From Bolinopsis microptera (lineage: Eukaryota > Ctenophora > Tentaculata > Lobata > Bolinopsidae), in NCBI RefSeq assembly GCF_026151205.1, contig NC_087074.1, positions 19,895,240 through 19,959,239 of the forward strand: DNA of 64,000 nt, in the 5' to 3' direction. A model generated the notes under the pieces. It saw only the letters and a program-made list of their open reading frames with translations, had not been told where the DNA came from and searched no databases. The position numbers and the translations under genes are program-made. Shown one piece after another: positions 38,701 to 48,098 of this stretch; position 1 is the first letter of the stretch; every line of letters begins with the position of its first letter.

Positions 38701-39767
38701 GTTTATCACTTGATTAATAAGTTAATACATACTTATACACTAAACGTACAAACCAAATTGCGGTAAATTTAAATCGATAGTATTATTCCTACTTGTCGAA
38801 GTAAGACTTGAGAAAAAGGTAAATAATTGGAGCAAAATTAACGGCAGACTTCAGCTGCACTTTTCATGAACTAAAATTTGCATTTAACGGTAAACCCTTA
38901 TCGAGTCTGGCATTTGAGACCTTTTTAAACAACAAACAATCATTTTTTGATGCTTTCTATTGATTTAAAATTTTCACCAAAGTGGAAGTTTTAGAAAAAA
39001 ATGCCCAATTATTCATAAAGGTTTTGACGAAAATGATTTCAAACAGGTGTTGCAACTGGGTAAAACAGCAGTACCGTGTCTGCCTATTGCAGAGCGTCAA
39101 TTTCAGAGCGTTTTAAGTTAGTATTTACATAGTAAAGCCATAAACTAGGAAACAATACTTGTACCTATATTATACTATACTTATATTATAAGAAAATTAT
39201 ACTGTACTGTGAAAACCTTGTTAGAGCTTCCGAGAAATAAGGGATCATGAAAAAAAGAAAAGTGAAAACTGAAGGGAAAAAAACATTCAATGCTGCAAAT
39301 GAAATTAAGATTTTACAAAAAGGAAAACAATGAGTTGAACGTACCCTAACTTGCATGGAAGGTCGGTGCTGCGAGTGATAAGGCATGTTAGGGCCAGGAA
39401 TTCCTTCACTATAACCACTCATTTGATGTCCTTCTACTTGCCCTGAAATATTGAATAAAAATATCAGCACGTATTGCTATTCTCACACGGATAAAAAATC
39501 CAATAGAATACAAAATGGGTAATTACTTATATATTAATGGATATGAACATAAAAAGAATGAATAACAAAACCATAGTTATAATCACACTGCTGTTTATGG
39601 TGCGGTGTGCTTTGGTGGTAACCATTGCATTGCATGTGACCACCAAAACATATTGATATTGAGATTGGGGTTGTGCAACACACAAGAGCTGCTATGCACT
39701 GTATACACTAACCTGGATAGTGGCTGGCACTGACCACTACAGACATGTTAGGGGTATATGTTGCCAT
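12244..39767 (-). CDS. ARID1: ARID1/Osa (BAF250) subunit of SWI/SNF complex, 14 exons
   Basis: DNA-binding scaffold subunit of the nuclear BAF (SWI/SNF) chromatin remodeller. Exons, 5' to 3': 39713-39767 (ATG), 39351-39442, 34700-34888, 18642-18851, 18347-18527, 17920-18220, 17201-17489, 15941-16183, 15326-15805 (or 15792), 15086-15142, 14654-14921, 14227-14408, 13665-14057, 12244-13488. All have GT-AG ends and fitting phases. The first ~340 residues are low-complexity Pro/Gly/Ser/His, as in the family but shorter than in vertebrates. The ARID domain (about residues 388-485) spans exons 7-8 ([26 protein letters not shown]). [34 protein letters not shown] and ANISGQLD mark the BAF250 C-terminal region. 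Predicted length is 1394 aa if exon 9 uses the upstream acceptor. With the acceptor used in the left copy, a 1-nt deletion near 15772 shifts the frame to an early stop. Confidence 0.9.
16380..16642. repeat. GTGCACTATACACA minisatellite in ARID1 intron 7
   Basis: Alternating units of cactatacacactacacagtg and cactatacacagtgcacagtg, rich in the palindrome GTGCAC. It lies in the intron between exons 7 and 8 and coincides with the edge of the duplication. Open frames on both strands here are repeat artefacts. Confidence 0.95.
16848..16872. repeat. (GA)n microsatellite
   Basis: Uninterrupted GA dinucleotide run inside ARID1 intron 7; an AT-dinucleotide-rich run lies just upstream at 16795-16815. 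Confidence 0.9.
19495..19562. repeat. GTACAGAGCACT minisatellite
   Basis: Short array of about 16-bp units of the form actgtacaaagc, related in style to the GTGCAC arrays at 6890 and 16380. Confidence 0.8.
19783..19812. repeat. (CT)n microsatellite
   Basis: CT dinucleotide run with one interruption, in ARID1 intron 3. Confidence 0.85.
20395..20740. repeat. Compound minisatellite, tatcctaggtagggtagct units
   Basis: At least six copies of tatcctaggtagggtagcta, several followed by atgtaatatagaggcacatt and agggagg, arranged with irregular spacing. It is a higher-order, partly scrambled tandem repeat. The short antisense open frame across it is an artefact. Confidence 0.9.
21338..21426. promoter_or_regulatory. 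Cluster of five CACGTG E-boxes
   Basis: CACGTG occurs at 21338, 21352, 21393, 21406 and 21421, four of them preceded by T and most in the wider form TCACGTGA or GTCACGTG. Five in 89 bp is far above expectation for AT-rich DNA. Such sites bind bHLH-zip factors (USF, MITF/TFE, MYC families). It lies in ARID1 intron 3. Function is inferred from the motif only. Confidence 0.45.
22313..22545. repeat. CT/GA-rich low-complexity tract
   Basis: Alternating (GA)n and (CT)n runs that can fold back on each other, for example agagagagac followed by ctctctctctctc. Open frames on both strands are compositional artefacts. Confidence 0.85.
24890..25118. repeat. Direct repeat pair flanking GC-rich foldback units
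   Basis: The phrase aaccctgcagctggtgaggg, with flanking ttaattagat and gatcctat, occurs at 24899 and again at 25089. Between them lie two copies of aggctttggcgcgaagcg, each a small hairpin. It looks like transposon-derived debris; I cannot name the family. Confidence 0.6.
25475..25556. mobile_element. GC-rich terminal fragment of DNA transposon/MITE
   Basis: The minus strand reads caggggcgtgcgcaggattt followed by a short A/G-rich stretch and a ccgggggcgcagcccccgg hairpin. The start resembles hAT-type termini (CAGGGGCG). The other end and a target duplication were not found, so this is a tentative call. Confidence 0.4.
25805..26108. mobile_element. hAT-type MITE with perfect 8-bp target duplication
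   Basis: Element 25813-26100 (288 bp) begins CAGTGGCGTAACG and ends CGTTACGCCACTG, a perfect 13-bp terminal inverted repeat. It is flanked on both sides by gtgtaaca (25805-25812 and 26101-26108), an 8-bp target site duplication as made by hAT transposases. The interior is rich in ggcgccccc and has no coding capacity. It inserted into a small aagggtgtaacac tandem repeat. Confidence 0.9.
28090..28580. repeat. Three diverged ~190-bp tandem units
   Basis: Three successive blocks share the order tttattcttagtgcttacat, ttgacatcaatatctgatc, tcgagtact, a t-tagtcaaaa stretch and ggaattcccg with ctcaattagggt. Each is degraded relative to the others. No coding frame runs through them. Confidence 0.7.
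29340..29880. promoter_or_regulatory. GC-rich island with E-boxes and (GA)n, function unknown
   Basis: A locally GC-rich block in AT-rich surroundings with palindrome gggaaatatttccc, several CACGTG sites (29589, 29630, 29649) and a GA run at 29684-29720. It could be an enhancer or an alternative promoter in ARID1 intron 3. There is no TATA or initiator evidence that decides this. Confidence 0.3.
32281..32595 (+). mobile_element. Non-LTR retrotransposon C-terminal fragment
   Basis: An open frame of 104 codons carries a typical LINE ORF2 tail: [17 protein letters not shown] followed by [10 protein letters not shown] and PDTPPIRG. There is no upstream RT in frame, so the copy is 5'-truncated or decayed. 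About 30 bp downstream is an array of about three units of gggctccacaactttagttc (32640-32760), which may be the element's 3' tail. It lies antisense inside ARID1 intron 3. Confidence 0.7.
32640..32760. repeat. ~45-bp tandem repeat after LINE fragment
   Basis: Three near-identical units of gggctccacaactttagttc followed by taatcagcacgacat. Confidence 0.85.
35180..36840 (-). mobile_element. Degraded LINE (non-LTR reverse transcriptase)
   Basis: On the minus strand, pieces of one reverse transcriptase occur in order: [17 protein letters not shown] (near 36700), [16 protein letters not shown] (near 36440), [18 protein letters not shown] (near 36250), then [24 protein letters not shown] and YADD (catalytic motif, near 35730). 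[19 protein letters not shown], from the post-RT region, ends the copy. Stops and frameshifts break the frame. A foldback element interrupts it at 36130-36225. It is inserted in ARID1 intron 2 in the sense orientation. Confidence 0.85.
36130..36228. mobile_element. Small foldback element nested in LINE
   Basis: Inverted segments aataattgacccc and ggggtcaattat surround a short loop, with an additional ggggggtcaattgtcg arm. The flanking RT coding segments ([10 protein letters not shown] before it and [13 protein letters not shown] after it) belong together, which shows that it is an insertion of about 100 bp. Confidence 0.6.
37083..37152. repeat. Perfect AT-rich palindrome with extra arm
   Basis: gatatatcataactt and its exact reverse complement aagttatgatatatc are separated by an AT loop, and a third arm gaagttatgatatatcg follows directly. 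Confidence 0.85.
37387..38653. repeat. Seven dispersed copies of TGTGACTTACATTAC
   Basis: Exact 15-mers start at 37387, 37565, 37753, 37775, 38455, 38472 and 38639, all in the same orientation, plus a variant at about 38437 (tgtgacatacattac). The flanks are unrelated. On the ARID1 transcript strand each reads GTAATGTAAGTCACA, which contains the ideal splice donor core GTAAGT. Confidence 0.9.
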
Positions 39768-40419
39768 GTTGCTATTTCATTTTAGTCCATTCCTAACCTA
39801 TACGATAAGAGTTGATTAAAGCACTTAAATTGGAACTTATATTGCTGAGCTTCAAATCACCCACATCAATATTATGATGAGAATTATGGATTGAAACAAA
39901 CAAGAGTTGCGGAACTTCACTACCATCCGCCTTCAACAGTTGGAGATGTTAACCCTGTTATGTTGATCCACAATTTAGCCTGTTACCTACCCACAGTACA
40001 TACATCTAGGTTTGTTTAAGATTAAGGTTATAAATAGATCGACCCAAGATAATACAATGACTTACTACATATCCTTACATTACAAGTCTCCAGTGTTCCG
40101 TTCTATAATGTGCTTTGGAAATTTTCCAACAAGAGCAACCACATCAAGCTACTGTTTTCAAAGCTTAAATAGTATAGTATAGTACTATGTTTACAGCACG
40201 CTACTATGTACTATGTAGATTTACTGAAAGAATATCCTACTAAGAGATATCCTGTTCTAAGGGATATCCTGTACTAAGGGATATCCATCGGAGATTCTTG
40301 ATCTTTGGCAGGGCCCCTCCCCATTTAGCCCTCAATCATGGTTTCAAGAGACGCCAAAGTGTAACTTCGCATAGATCCATTATCCAATGATCCTTAACTA
40401 GTATCTCCCCAGACTAAGT

Positions 40420-40525
40420 GACACTGGGATTCGAACCCTGGACCTTCTTCTTCGTAGGGGACTGTGGTCAGGGTTACCACTATAAGATAGAGCATTGGAG
40501 CCCTGTCCTTACCCCGGTAAAATAT
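40420..40525 (-). mobile_element. tRNA-derived SINE-like repeat, copy 1
   Basis: The minus strand reads gggctccaatgctctatctt, then tagtggtaacc (A-box-like), cagtcccctacgaagaagaa and ggttcgaatccc (Pol III B box). A truncated relative lies at 47332-47433 on the plus strand. No intact tRNA cloverleaf can be drawn. Confidence 0.6.
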
Positions 40526-40559
40526 TTATAAGTGGAAAAAAGTTAAACTTTGTTTTTTC

Positions 40560-41870
40560 CACATTTGGTGAACTGTTTAGTTGCTTGTATGAAGCCGACG
40601 ATCCTTGGTAGTGAAAATTTGTCCACTATGTCTGTCACACTAAGGTAGTAGGAGTCAAAGTATCCTTCTCGTTGGAAAGACCATTTCGGGCACTGACCAA
40701 TAAAGTGGTTAGTGGTTCATTGTCTACTCTTCCATGAGACAGTGTGGACAAGTTTTAGGGATAGTTGTCGGCTTGAACTTGTTAAGGTGTTAGTTTAATT
40801 TACAGTGTCCAGTAAGGAATTGTGTTGCTGTTCTTGTGCTCTCTTTACCAAGTTTCGGGATTGATCTGGCGAACTTGTGTCTTCATATTACTATTAGTTT
40901 GAAATGAGTGTTGGGCAACGTTCTCCATTTTTCCCTAATTTTCCGATGATTTACACTCCGCAGTGCTATCTTCCATAATACTTAAATTGGGATTGGAAGT
41001 AGCACTTGGGCGGAGTCCAAGCTATCAGAGCCTTTCTTGGCAAGAAAGTCTGCCTTTTCATTACCATCATAGCCTTTGTGAGCTGGTATCCATCGTAGTA
41101 GGACCTGGTTGTCCATTGCTATTTGGTTAAGCTCACTTATTGAATATTGCTGTGCTGGTGCTTTTAAATTTGACTTTGGTGTTGCTCATTGCCATTATTG
41201 TTGCCTGGCTATCGCAGTTTATGATGATTTTTCTTGTTTTGGTTCCAGATTCCCGTAATATTTTTGCCGCTGTACCTACGGCAAAAGTATTTGCCTTGAA
41301 GACAGTTGAGTTGTTTCCTAGGTGGTAGGACTCCTCACGTGGAGGAGTGTCGTTATCCATAATGTACACTCCTGCTCCAACTTGTTCATTCATTTTGGAG
41401 CTGTCCATGTAGCATTGTATGGTGTTCGTATCGTTCTCGATTTCCTCATACTCTGAGGAATTTCTGTGGTAAAACCAATGTTAACTTTCAGTGATGTAGT
41501 CTATTAGTCTTGCCCTTCAGAATTGAGGTCGATAGCCTTTAGTAATTAGTAATTAGTAAATATTATTAACTTTAGTAACTGTTCATTTAGTTTTGTGTGG
41601 ACCCTTCTTGTTAAAAATTGGCTCATATATCCAATGGTTGTTTGATTTGAGTCTAAGAGCTCCTTTTGCCGCTTCTTCTCCTATCACCAGATCAATGGGG
41701 AAGATTCCGGTGTCTAGAGCTGCTCCAGGAGCGAGTTGATGGTAACCCTCCTGTTATGAGAATATTCCCTAGCCGCTGTATGCTGCTTAGAATCGTTAAG
41801 TTATGTTTTTGGGTAGACCATTGAGCCAGATTGTGCATCTTGCCAATAGTTAGTGTTTTGCTTCGTAGTA
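40560..41870 (-). mobile_element. Degraded non-LTR retrotransposon with RNase H
   Basis: On the minus strand, in order: LTILSSIQRLGNILITGG and GIFPIDLVIGEEAAKGALRL (RT thumb/connection, near 41650-41800), then an RNase H domain. The latter has DSSKMNEQVGAGVYI, INCDSQATIMAM (41133-41408) and LLRWIPAHKGYDGNEKADFL (near 41050). A terminal CPHC..H..C zinc-knuckle-like segment lies near 40720. Several stops and frameshifts interrupt it. The organisation matches jockey-like LINEs; the exact clade cannot be assigned by eye. Confidence 0.8.
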
Positions 41871-43479
41871 TGTTAAGAATAAAAAGTTATGGGGACAACT
41901 GAGGACCACAACACTTCTTCAATGACTTATGAGCAGGATAGCATTCCTTATTCGAATATTGTGAGAGAATTTACTTTCCTAATTATATGGCATCTATATG
42001 GCATCTATGCCAACTGCCATGGTATGATACCAGAGACTCAGAGTAGTCACTCATCAACCATAACTTGATATCAAGAATGAGGATCTTAAGATGATCAAGA
42101 AGGCACTAAGATTGTGGTATTAAACTGAGTTGCATTGCTTAACTGAACTATCTAACATTTTCAGGTAGGGTAGATTACTGTCTATTACATTCAGAGAAAG
42201 GCTGGGTACCCTGGGTAAACAATATGGTACCTATGTCTAAGCGGCTCTTCTCGAAAATATGTCCTGCCTAATCGGAGCAGAAAGTTAAAACAAACAGTTG
42301 CCTTACAATATACTCCAAGGACTAGATACTCATTTCATGAGAAAAGACAATTTTTTTTTGAGAAAAGACAATTTTATTATTTATCACCAATTCAATACAC
42401 AATCAATAAATATACAATCAATAAATATATATAATATCCAAATAAACTTAATTTCAAAGTAAATGATACAAGTATGCTAGCAGCTATGATACAAGTATGC
42501 TAGCAGCACGCTTGCATTAATCAATAGTACACACTGTTAAGGTGGGTCTGACCTGAATAAGATGGTATAAATTTAAACTCAACTTATAAAGGTTAAACGT
42601 TCAAACAGAATGCAGAAGTTCTTTTTTTATTTACGTCTAGCATGCTTTTTTATATTCTGTTTTTTTGTGTACTAAAATGTGTTACAAATTATTTACATTT
42701 TAATAATTTGCATCCTGATTATGTTTACACTAGTATATTATAATCACAATGTCAAGGCTGTTGTAGGAAAAATCCTTCTTCACAACTACCCTCAGAGGCA
42801 GTATCCAACCACTAAGGATAGACATAAGCCAGTCACTGGCTTGTTATAACCATTGATACAAAGGCCATAATCTTTCGCCAGCTCTCCAATATCCACCTTG
42901 AAGTTGCAATTTGCATTTTATATCCTCCAACTACACAACATAAACTTAAGCATATTATAGTGTAGACTTTCTGTCACAACAAGACTGCAACTTAACCCAT
43001 TATAGTAACAACTATAAACAGAACCCCTAATGTCTGCTAACTTTTTTTTATCAATAAACTTTCAAATTGTTACACAAATACATCATTTTATTTCAAAGAA
43101 AATATCGCCGAATGACCTTACATGCCTTGACAAGTGACCGAGTGTATACAAAATAAGGGACACCGAAACACCAGTTGACCAGTAAACTGATCATAGCAAT
43201 TACATCGGGCCCTCAATGCACCTATAAGTGAAGCGATGCTGCAACCAAGGCATGCTAGGTTTATTCCATTGAACTAATAAGGTTACAGCCTAAAATATAA
43301 ATATAATAAATAACAATGTACCATAAATCATAATTATAAACACACTTTATTTAACATATTTTATTAATTATACTTTTTATCAATTTATATTTAGACAATA
43401 TAGTTACATTAAGGTAAATTGTTTAACTGTCAGAGGATGTTATATGGTCGTTTAGAACTGTCCAGAGGTACTTAATTAA

Positions 43480-43818
43480 ATGGGTTTGGCTATGGGTATG
43501 GCTCACGAGACTGAGAAGAAAAGAGCATATAATGCAAGGGTCCTAGAAGTGGAAAAAGCTACCTTTACACCTTTAGTTTTCTCCACAACAGGAGGCATGG
43601 GAGTCGAAGCGCAACGCTTGATTAAAAAGCTTGCACAAAAGATGGAATCTCCAACGGGTCAGCGTTATTCAGACTCAGTTACATATCTTAGAAAGCGCTT
43701 GCGCTTTGAGGTATTAAAGACAACTGTTATTTCGATAAGGGGGGACAGAGGGCCCAAGTTGCGATATAAACCAGACAATATTAAAGATTTAGATTTAAAT
43801 ATTGAGCCCTTTGGCTAG
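43480..43818 (+). mobile_element. Retroelement C-terminal domain fragment
   Basis: A 112-codon open frame with EKKRAYNARVLEVEKATFTPLVFS near the start (shown in part), followed by TTGGMGVEAQRLIKKLA and YLRKRLRFEVLKTTVI. This pattern is familiar as the tail of reverse-transcriptase-like proteins that are repeated in invertebrate genomes. No RT core lies upstream, so it is a fragment. The family assignment is from memory of the pattern and is not checked. Confidence 0.55.
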
Positions 43819-46269
43819 AGAATACTTTCTTGAATATTTTCGATAGTTTTTAATATTGGTAATATTAATGAATTGTAATTGATTGATATGTAATATTTAG
43901 GCCCGTGGCCAGTTTTCACTCAATTAAATGGGTTTTAAACACGGATGGCCTTGAGATTTCCCTTAATTCATAAGGGAGTTTATTCCAAAAAAAAATTTTC
44001 TTCTGGTCCTAATATGAGCCTTGTCTCTGAAAAACCAACTGAACTGGTGATAAATAATAAAATTGTCTTTTCTCAAAAAAAAAATTGTCTTTTCTCAACT
44101 AGCGTTCGCGTTTGGGTGTGTGCAAAAGCTTTCAGGCATGCACTAGCAGTCTAGGACAAAAAACATGTAATTGACACTACATTCACAAACCTTCTAAACT
44201 GCAGTAATTCTTGAATACCCAGGTGGCTGACATAGCCACCAGATTACAATGTGCAAGAAACTAGCGCTTCTAAAGTGCAAGAAACTAGAGTCACATACAT
44301 GCCTACACACATCTCAGAGATTCCTAAAACTTACTAATAAGTAGCCAACAAAAATTGTTGTTTTCTTTTATTGCATTCCAGATATGATAGCTTGGCGTAG
44401 TTGGTTAAGCCAAATCACGTATTGTGATCATAGCGTATTTGAGATTTTAATTGTTTTGGCAATTACAAACACTACTAACTAAGTTGATCCATTTAAAAAG
44501 AAACCTTCCTAAAAGAAAAAACTCCCCGAAAAGCTCTGATTTAGAACCATCATCCCCTGTAGATTCATCCTTAATAAGATTTGTTTAAACATTTGGAATT
44601 GAGATCCGTTGAGATTGGTATGATGCGATGGAGATAGTGGAAAATTTAAACCATCCTCAGAATCATCTTTAAATTTCTCAAGAACATCAAGCAGGTGGAT
44701 ACATAAAGCCAATTTAATCAGCATGTTGAAAGAACATGTGGTGGAACAGAGTTACATGCTGAAAATAGCGGGCTGGCTAAGACAAAACTGGTAACTTAAT
44801 TCTTGTGAATATGGCAGGAAAGTTACATCAAAACTGGTAACTTTGGGAGAACATAACAAGCAAGATACATCAAAACAGGTAATTTTTAGTGAAGGTACAC
44901 CTCTGACCTCAGTACACATACCCTGATGTGTATATAGTACTATGTTCACAGTGCACCTAACACTACCTGTGTATGAAATCATACCGACAAGAGAACAGCC
45001 CTTAGGAGGCACATTCTAATATTTGTAGCTAGATGTCCCAGAATTATTCTTTTCTCTTTCGTGCTCTCTGTGTACTGAATTTAGTTATCTTGCTTTGGGG
45101 AGATGGGGCATTTTGACGAAAGACTTTTATGTCCATGAGGTTTCTCTGCATAGGACTCCACAATCCAACACTGGAGCCATCTAGTCGTGCCTTTTCCGCT
45201 CTTTTTCTCGACGGATTGATTTTGGAATCAGGTCCAATGGGGATCAGCTCAGCTTCAACCTAAACGACCTTTTAGCTCTCCTTTTAGGATTTCAGCAATT
45301 CTACAGGGTATCTTACACAGTGTTATGTCAGAGTGAAGTATAACCACCTGTTTTACTGACTAAGGAATGGTGGACCCTGTCAGAGCCACGAGTATGAAGT
45401 ATAACAGTATAAGCTGTCAAGGCATTTTCTATAAACTCAAGCCATATCTAATACACAGACAGCCTGTAGAGCCTTCCCTATAGCTTATAGGCAAAGGTTT
45501 TGGTCTTACTTTACTCTCAGTTTCTGTTAATAGGCCATTCATAACAATAGTGGAATCGGCAGGTCTGTCTTGGTCTATGGATTGGGCATCCCTCCGGCCT
45601 CCTACTAAGTCAAACCTGATAAAAGATCGAAAATTATGAGCCTTACTACCAACCACATTCGAAGATGATTACGGTACACTAAGTTGTATTGGTGGTTCGG
45701 CACCGGAATCGTGGCTCTACTCTGCTGGACATTTTAAGCAGCCAAAGCAGTGAAAACGGTTCAACCAACGATTATTCTTCTAACACCGTCTTAACGGGTG
45801 ATAATCGTTCCAAATATTCCAAGACCGTCTAGTCGACGAGTCCAACTCGGCGCGTTTCTTTGAAGGCTATAAACCTACAAACAACAAACACCTGACACCG
45901 TCGTAAAATAATTAACGACGGACCATTTTAAAAAATTTTATTTATACATTTAAAGTTATACTTCTAAGATTAATCGATCCTCTATCAATTAAGCGAAAAC
46001 GCCTGCGGAGTGTAAGAAATAATACATCATTCATCAAGTGGATATTTTTCGGACAAAAGAAATTTAGTCAAACACAATACAAATATTTTCAAAGTGGTTT
46101 AATATCCCCGGTTATACAAATTGGTGCAAAATTTGTTCTTCAAATCTTTTTATTATCTTCACTATTACTTTAAAAACTAAAATTAACACGAATCCTAAAG
46201 CATTTTCATATGTTGTTGTTGTTTTCTTGAAATTGTTGTTTTCTTTTTGTATGACCCGCCGCGCACAAG

Positions 46270-46495
46270 TGCGCGGCTCCCCCCGTGAAACGACCGTGGG
46301 GGTCGCAACGTGATAAAAGTAGCTGTGCTATAGCATAAAAATCATTTTTTGACGAATTATGAGCAAATAACCATGTTTGTCAGACGCGCGCACGTGATAG
46401 GCTTGTAAAACGATATTTGAGCTGTTTATGTTTTATTTGTATCACGTCGTGACCCCCATTGTCGTTTCATTATGCTATAGTGTAGAGTTTTTACG
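46270..46495. mobile_element. Foldback element with ~28-bp imperfect inverted repeats
   Basis: gaaacgaccgtgggggtcgc with aacgtgat (from about 46287) is matched in reverse complement by atcacgtcgtgacccccatt with gtcgtttc (from about 46441), with a few mismatches. Both arms are followed inward or outward by tgctatag. There is no coding capacity. Confidence 0.6.
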
Positions 46496-46660
46496 ATACA
46501 TTTATAAATGATTTTTGTCAAGGTGTTTAAAAATAAAAAGGGTTTTAAACTATTCCCCGTTCTTCACATAGTATATAGCATATAGCCATGTGCCTACGCG
46601 TACTGCGTGACGCGCTTGTTTCACAAGTAGGATAGGTCGCGCGCTACTGCAAGCGAGAGG

Positions 46661-46718
46661 GCTCTGGTTAGAGCAATCCCCTGGTTAGAGCAATCCCCGT
46701 TAGAGCAATCCCCGTTCA
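46661..46718. repeat. gttagagcaatcccc minisatellite
   Basis: Four short units of gttagagcaatcccc (the first variant with gctctg), ending at about 46718. Confidence 0.8.
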
Positions 46719-46760
46719 GTTTTGGTCACACAACGTCAACTTAGTGCAGAATCAAACTTA

Positions 46761-47220
46761 ATTGACGATGTCAAATCATCGCAGCTCGGCGCGGCACAGT
46801 AGCGCATCCCGCCGATCTAGCGTCATATACATACATTTTTTTTCACGGAGAAATAATACAGTATATAGTGTTTTTGAATATATATATGTTATTCTTTTTC
46901 AAAAGTACTCTAAGTCCAATACAAGTCACAAGTAATTTATATGATATTATCTGTATAATATAATTATAAACCATAAAACATTTAACAGTATTGGCATTGC
47001 TTACCTGGCACGCCAATCCCAATGCGTGGCGCTCTTTTGGGATTAATTTGGTTTGTAATAATTGACGATGTCAATTCTTCGCAGCTCGGTGCGTAGCGGC
47101 CCAGTAACGCATCGCGCTACAAATTTGGTTATAATTTTTAATTGAATCGTTAAGATAAAAGTTAATTGACGATGTCAATTCATGGCAGCTCGGCGCGGCA
47201 CAGTAACGCATCGCGCTACA
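46761..47220. repeat. Three copies of a ~55-bp attgacgatgtcaat repeat
   Basis: Copies begin at about 46761, 47060 and 47164. Each reads attgacgatgtcaa, then tc-t-gcagctcggcgcg and cagtaacgcatcgcgctac with minor changes. The attgacgatgtcaat start is itself palindromic (attgac/gtcaat). This may be the end of an unnamed transposon. Confidence 0.7.
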
Positions 47221-47319
47221 AAGATAAAAGTAGTTTGCGGTTCATGGAAGGTCTCGGTTTGTAAAATATGCAAATACTTAATCATAAGGATCACATTTTG
47301 GCTGGCTAAAATAGTAATT

Positions 47320-47440
47320 GGTCCTTTAATCACCGGGGTAAGCACAGGGCTCCAATGCTCTATATTACAGTGGTCACGATCTTTCCATTAGTGAACTGAT
47401 AATGACCACAGTCCCCTACGAAGAAGAAGGTCCTTTAATC
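47320..47440 (+). mobile_element. tRNA-derived SINE-like repeat, copy 2, with target duplication
   Basis: The body (about 47332-47430) matches the minus-strand repeat at 40420-40525 (accggggtaagcacagggct; cagtcccctacgaagaagaa). The 12-bp sequence ggtcctttaatc flanks it at 47320-47331 and 47429-47440, as expected for a retrotransposition target duplication. The B-box half is missing. Confidence 0.6.
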
Positions 47441-48098
47441 CCCCTCTTATCTTCTCCACTCTATACTACTCCCCCTCCACTCCACTCTACTCCCCCTCCA
47501 CTCAACTCTATTCTCCCTCCACTCCCATAGTTTGAGTATATTATCAATGATTGAATGATCTTGAGTGGTCACTAATCAAGCTGCAAGTATAATTTCAAAA
47601 ATATAACAGATGATATTAGAATAAAAGATCAATCCTAAGCGTGTAACCTGATTATAATTGAAAGTCCCTTATCTTACTTTAAGTTTCCTTATCTTACTGA
47701 CGACTGAGGTAATGTTAGACTGAGAGATTTTTGATGTAATCTCTTTCATTTTCATTGACAACATTTAACTTGCTATCCAGTTATATATTAACAGTTTGCT
47801 GTTTAGCGTGACATTCACATAAGTCGATGTCATGGAATTCGTCATTAAGGCCAGTCTTGTTACTTTTGTGAACTTCTTAGCAAACATCAAAATACTTCTA
47901 GACGGTATGAGTCGAGTGTTTTGTTCTTGAATTGACCTCTTAACCGTTTGGAGTTTTCTATTCTATGAATAACAATAACCACCTTAGATTTAGTTTTTTT
48001 GGTAAGCATACAGGGTTATTGTTATTATTAAAGGCATCGCATTTTCAGGAGTTGATCAGGTCCAAACAGCTATTATACTTCCGGCAGTCCTCATCACC

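Larger units (their letters stand above)
34889..39350 (-). other. 4.5-kb ARID1 intron 2
   Basis: Phase-0 intron between exons 2 and 3. It contains the LINE fragment at 35180-36840, an AT palindrome at 37083-37150 and seven copies of TGTGACTTACATTAC. No host exon is seen inside. Confidence 0.75.
39768..48098. other. Transposon-rich intergenic region
   Basis: Between the ARID1 start and the secreted-protein gene I find only mobile-element remains, listed separately, and AT-rich DNA. Short open frames at 41140, 43945, 44509, 44752, 45429 and 47182 have no recognisable features. Confidence 0.65.

Noticed and set aside
44390..44440. A-box-like sequence tggcgtagttggttaag
   Set aside because: No B box or cloverleaf follows at tRNA distance.
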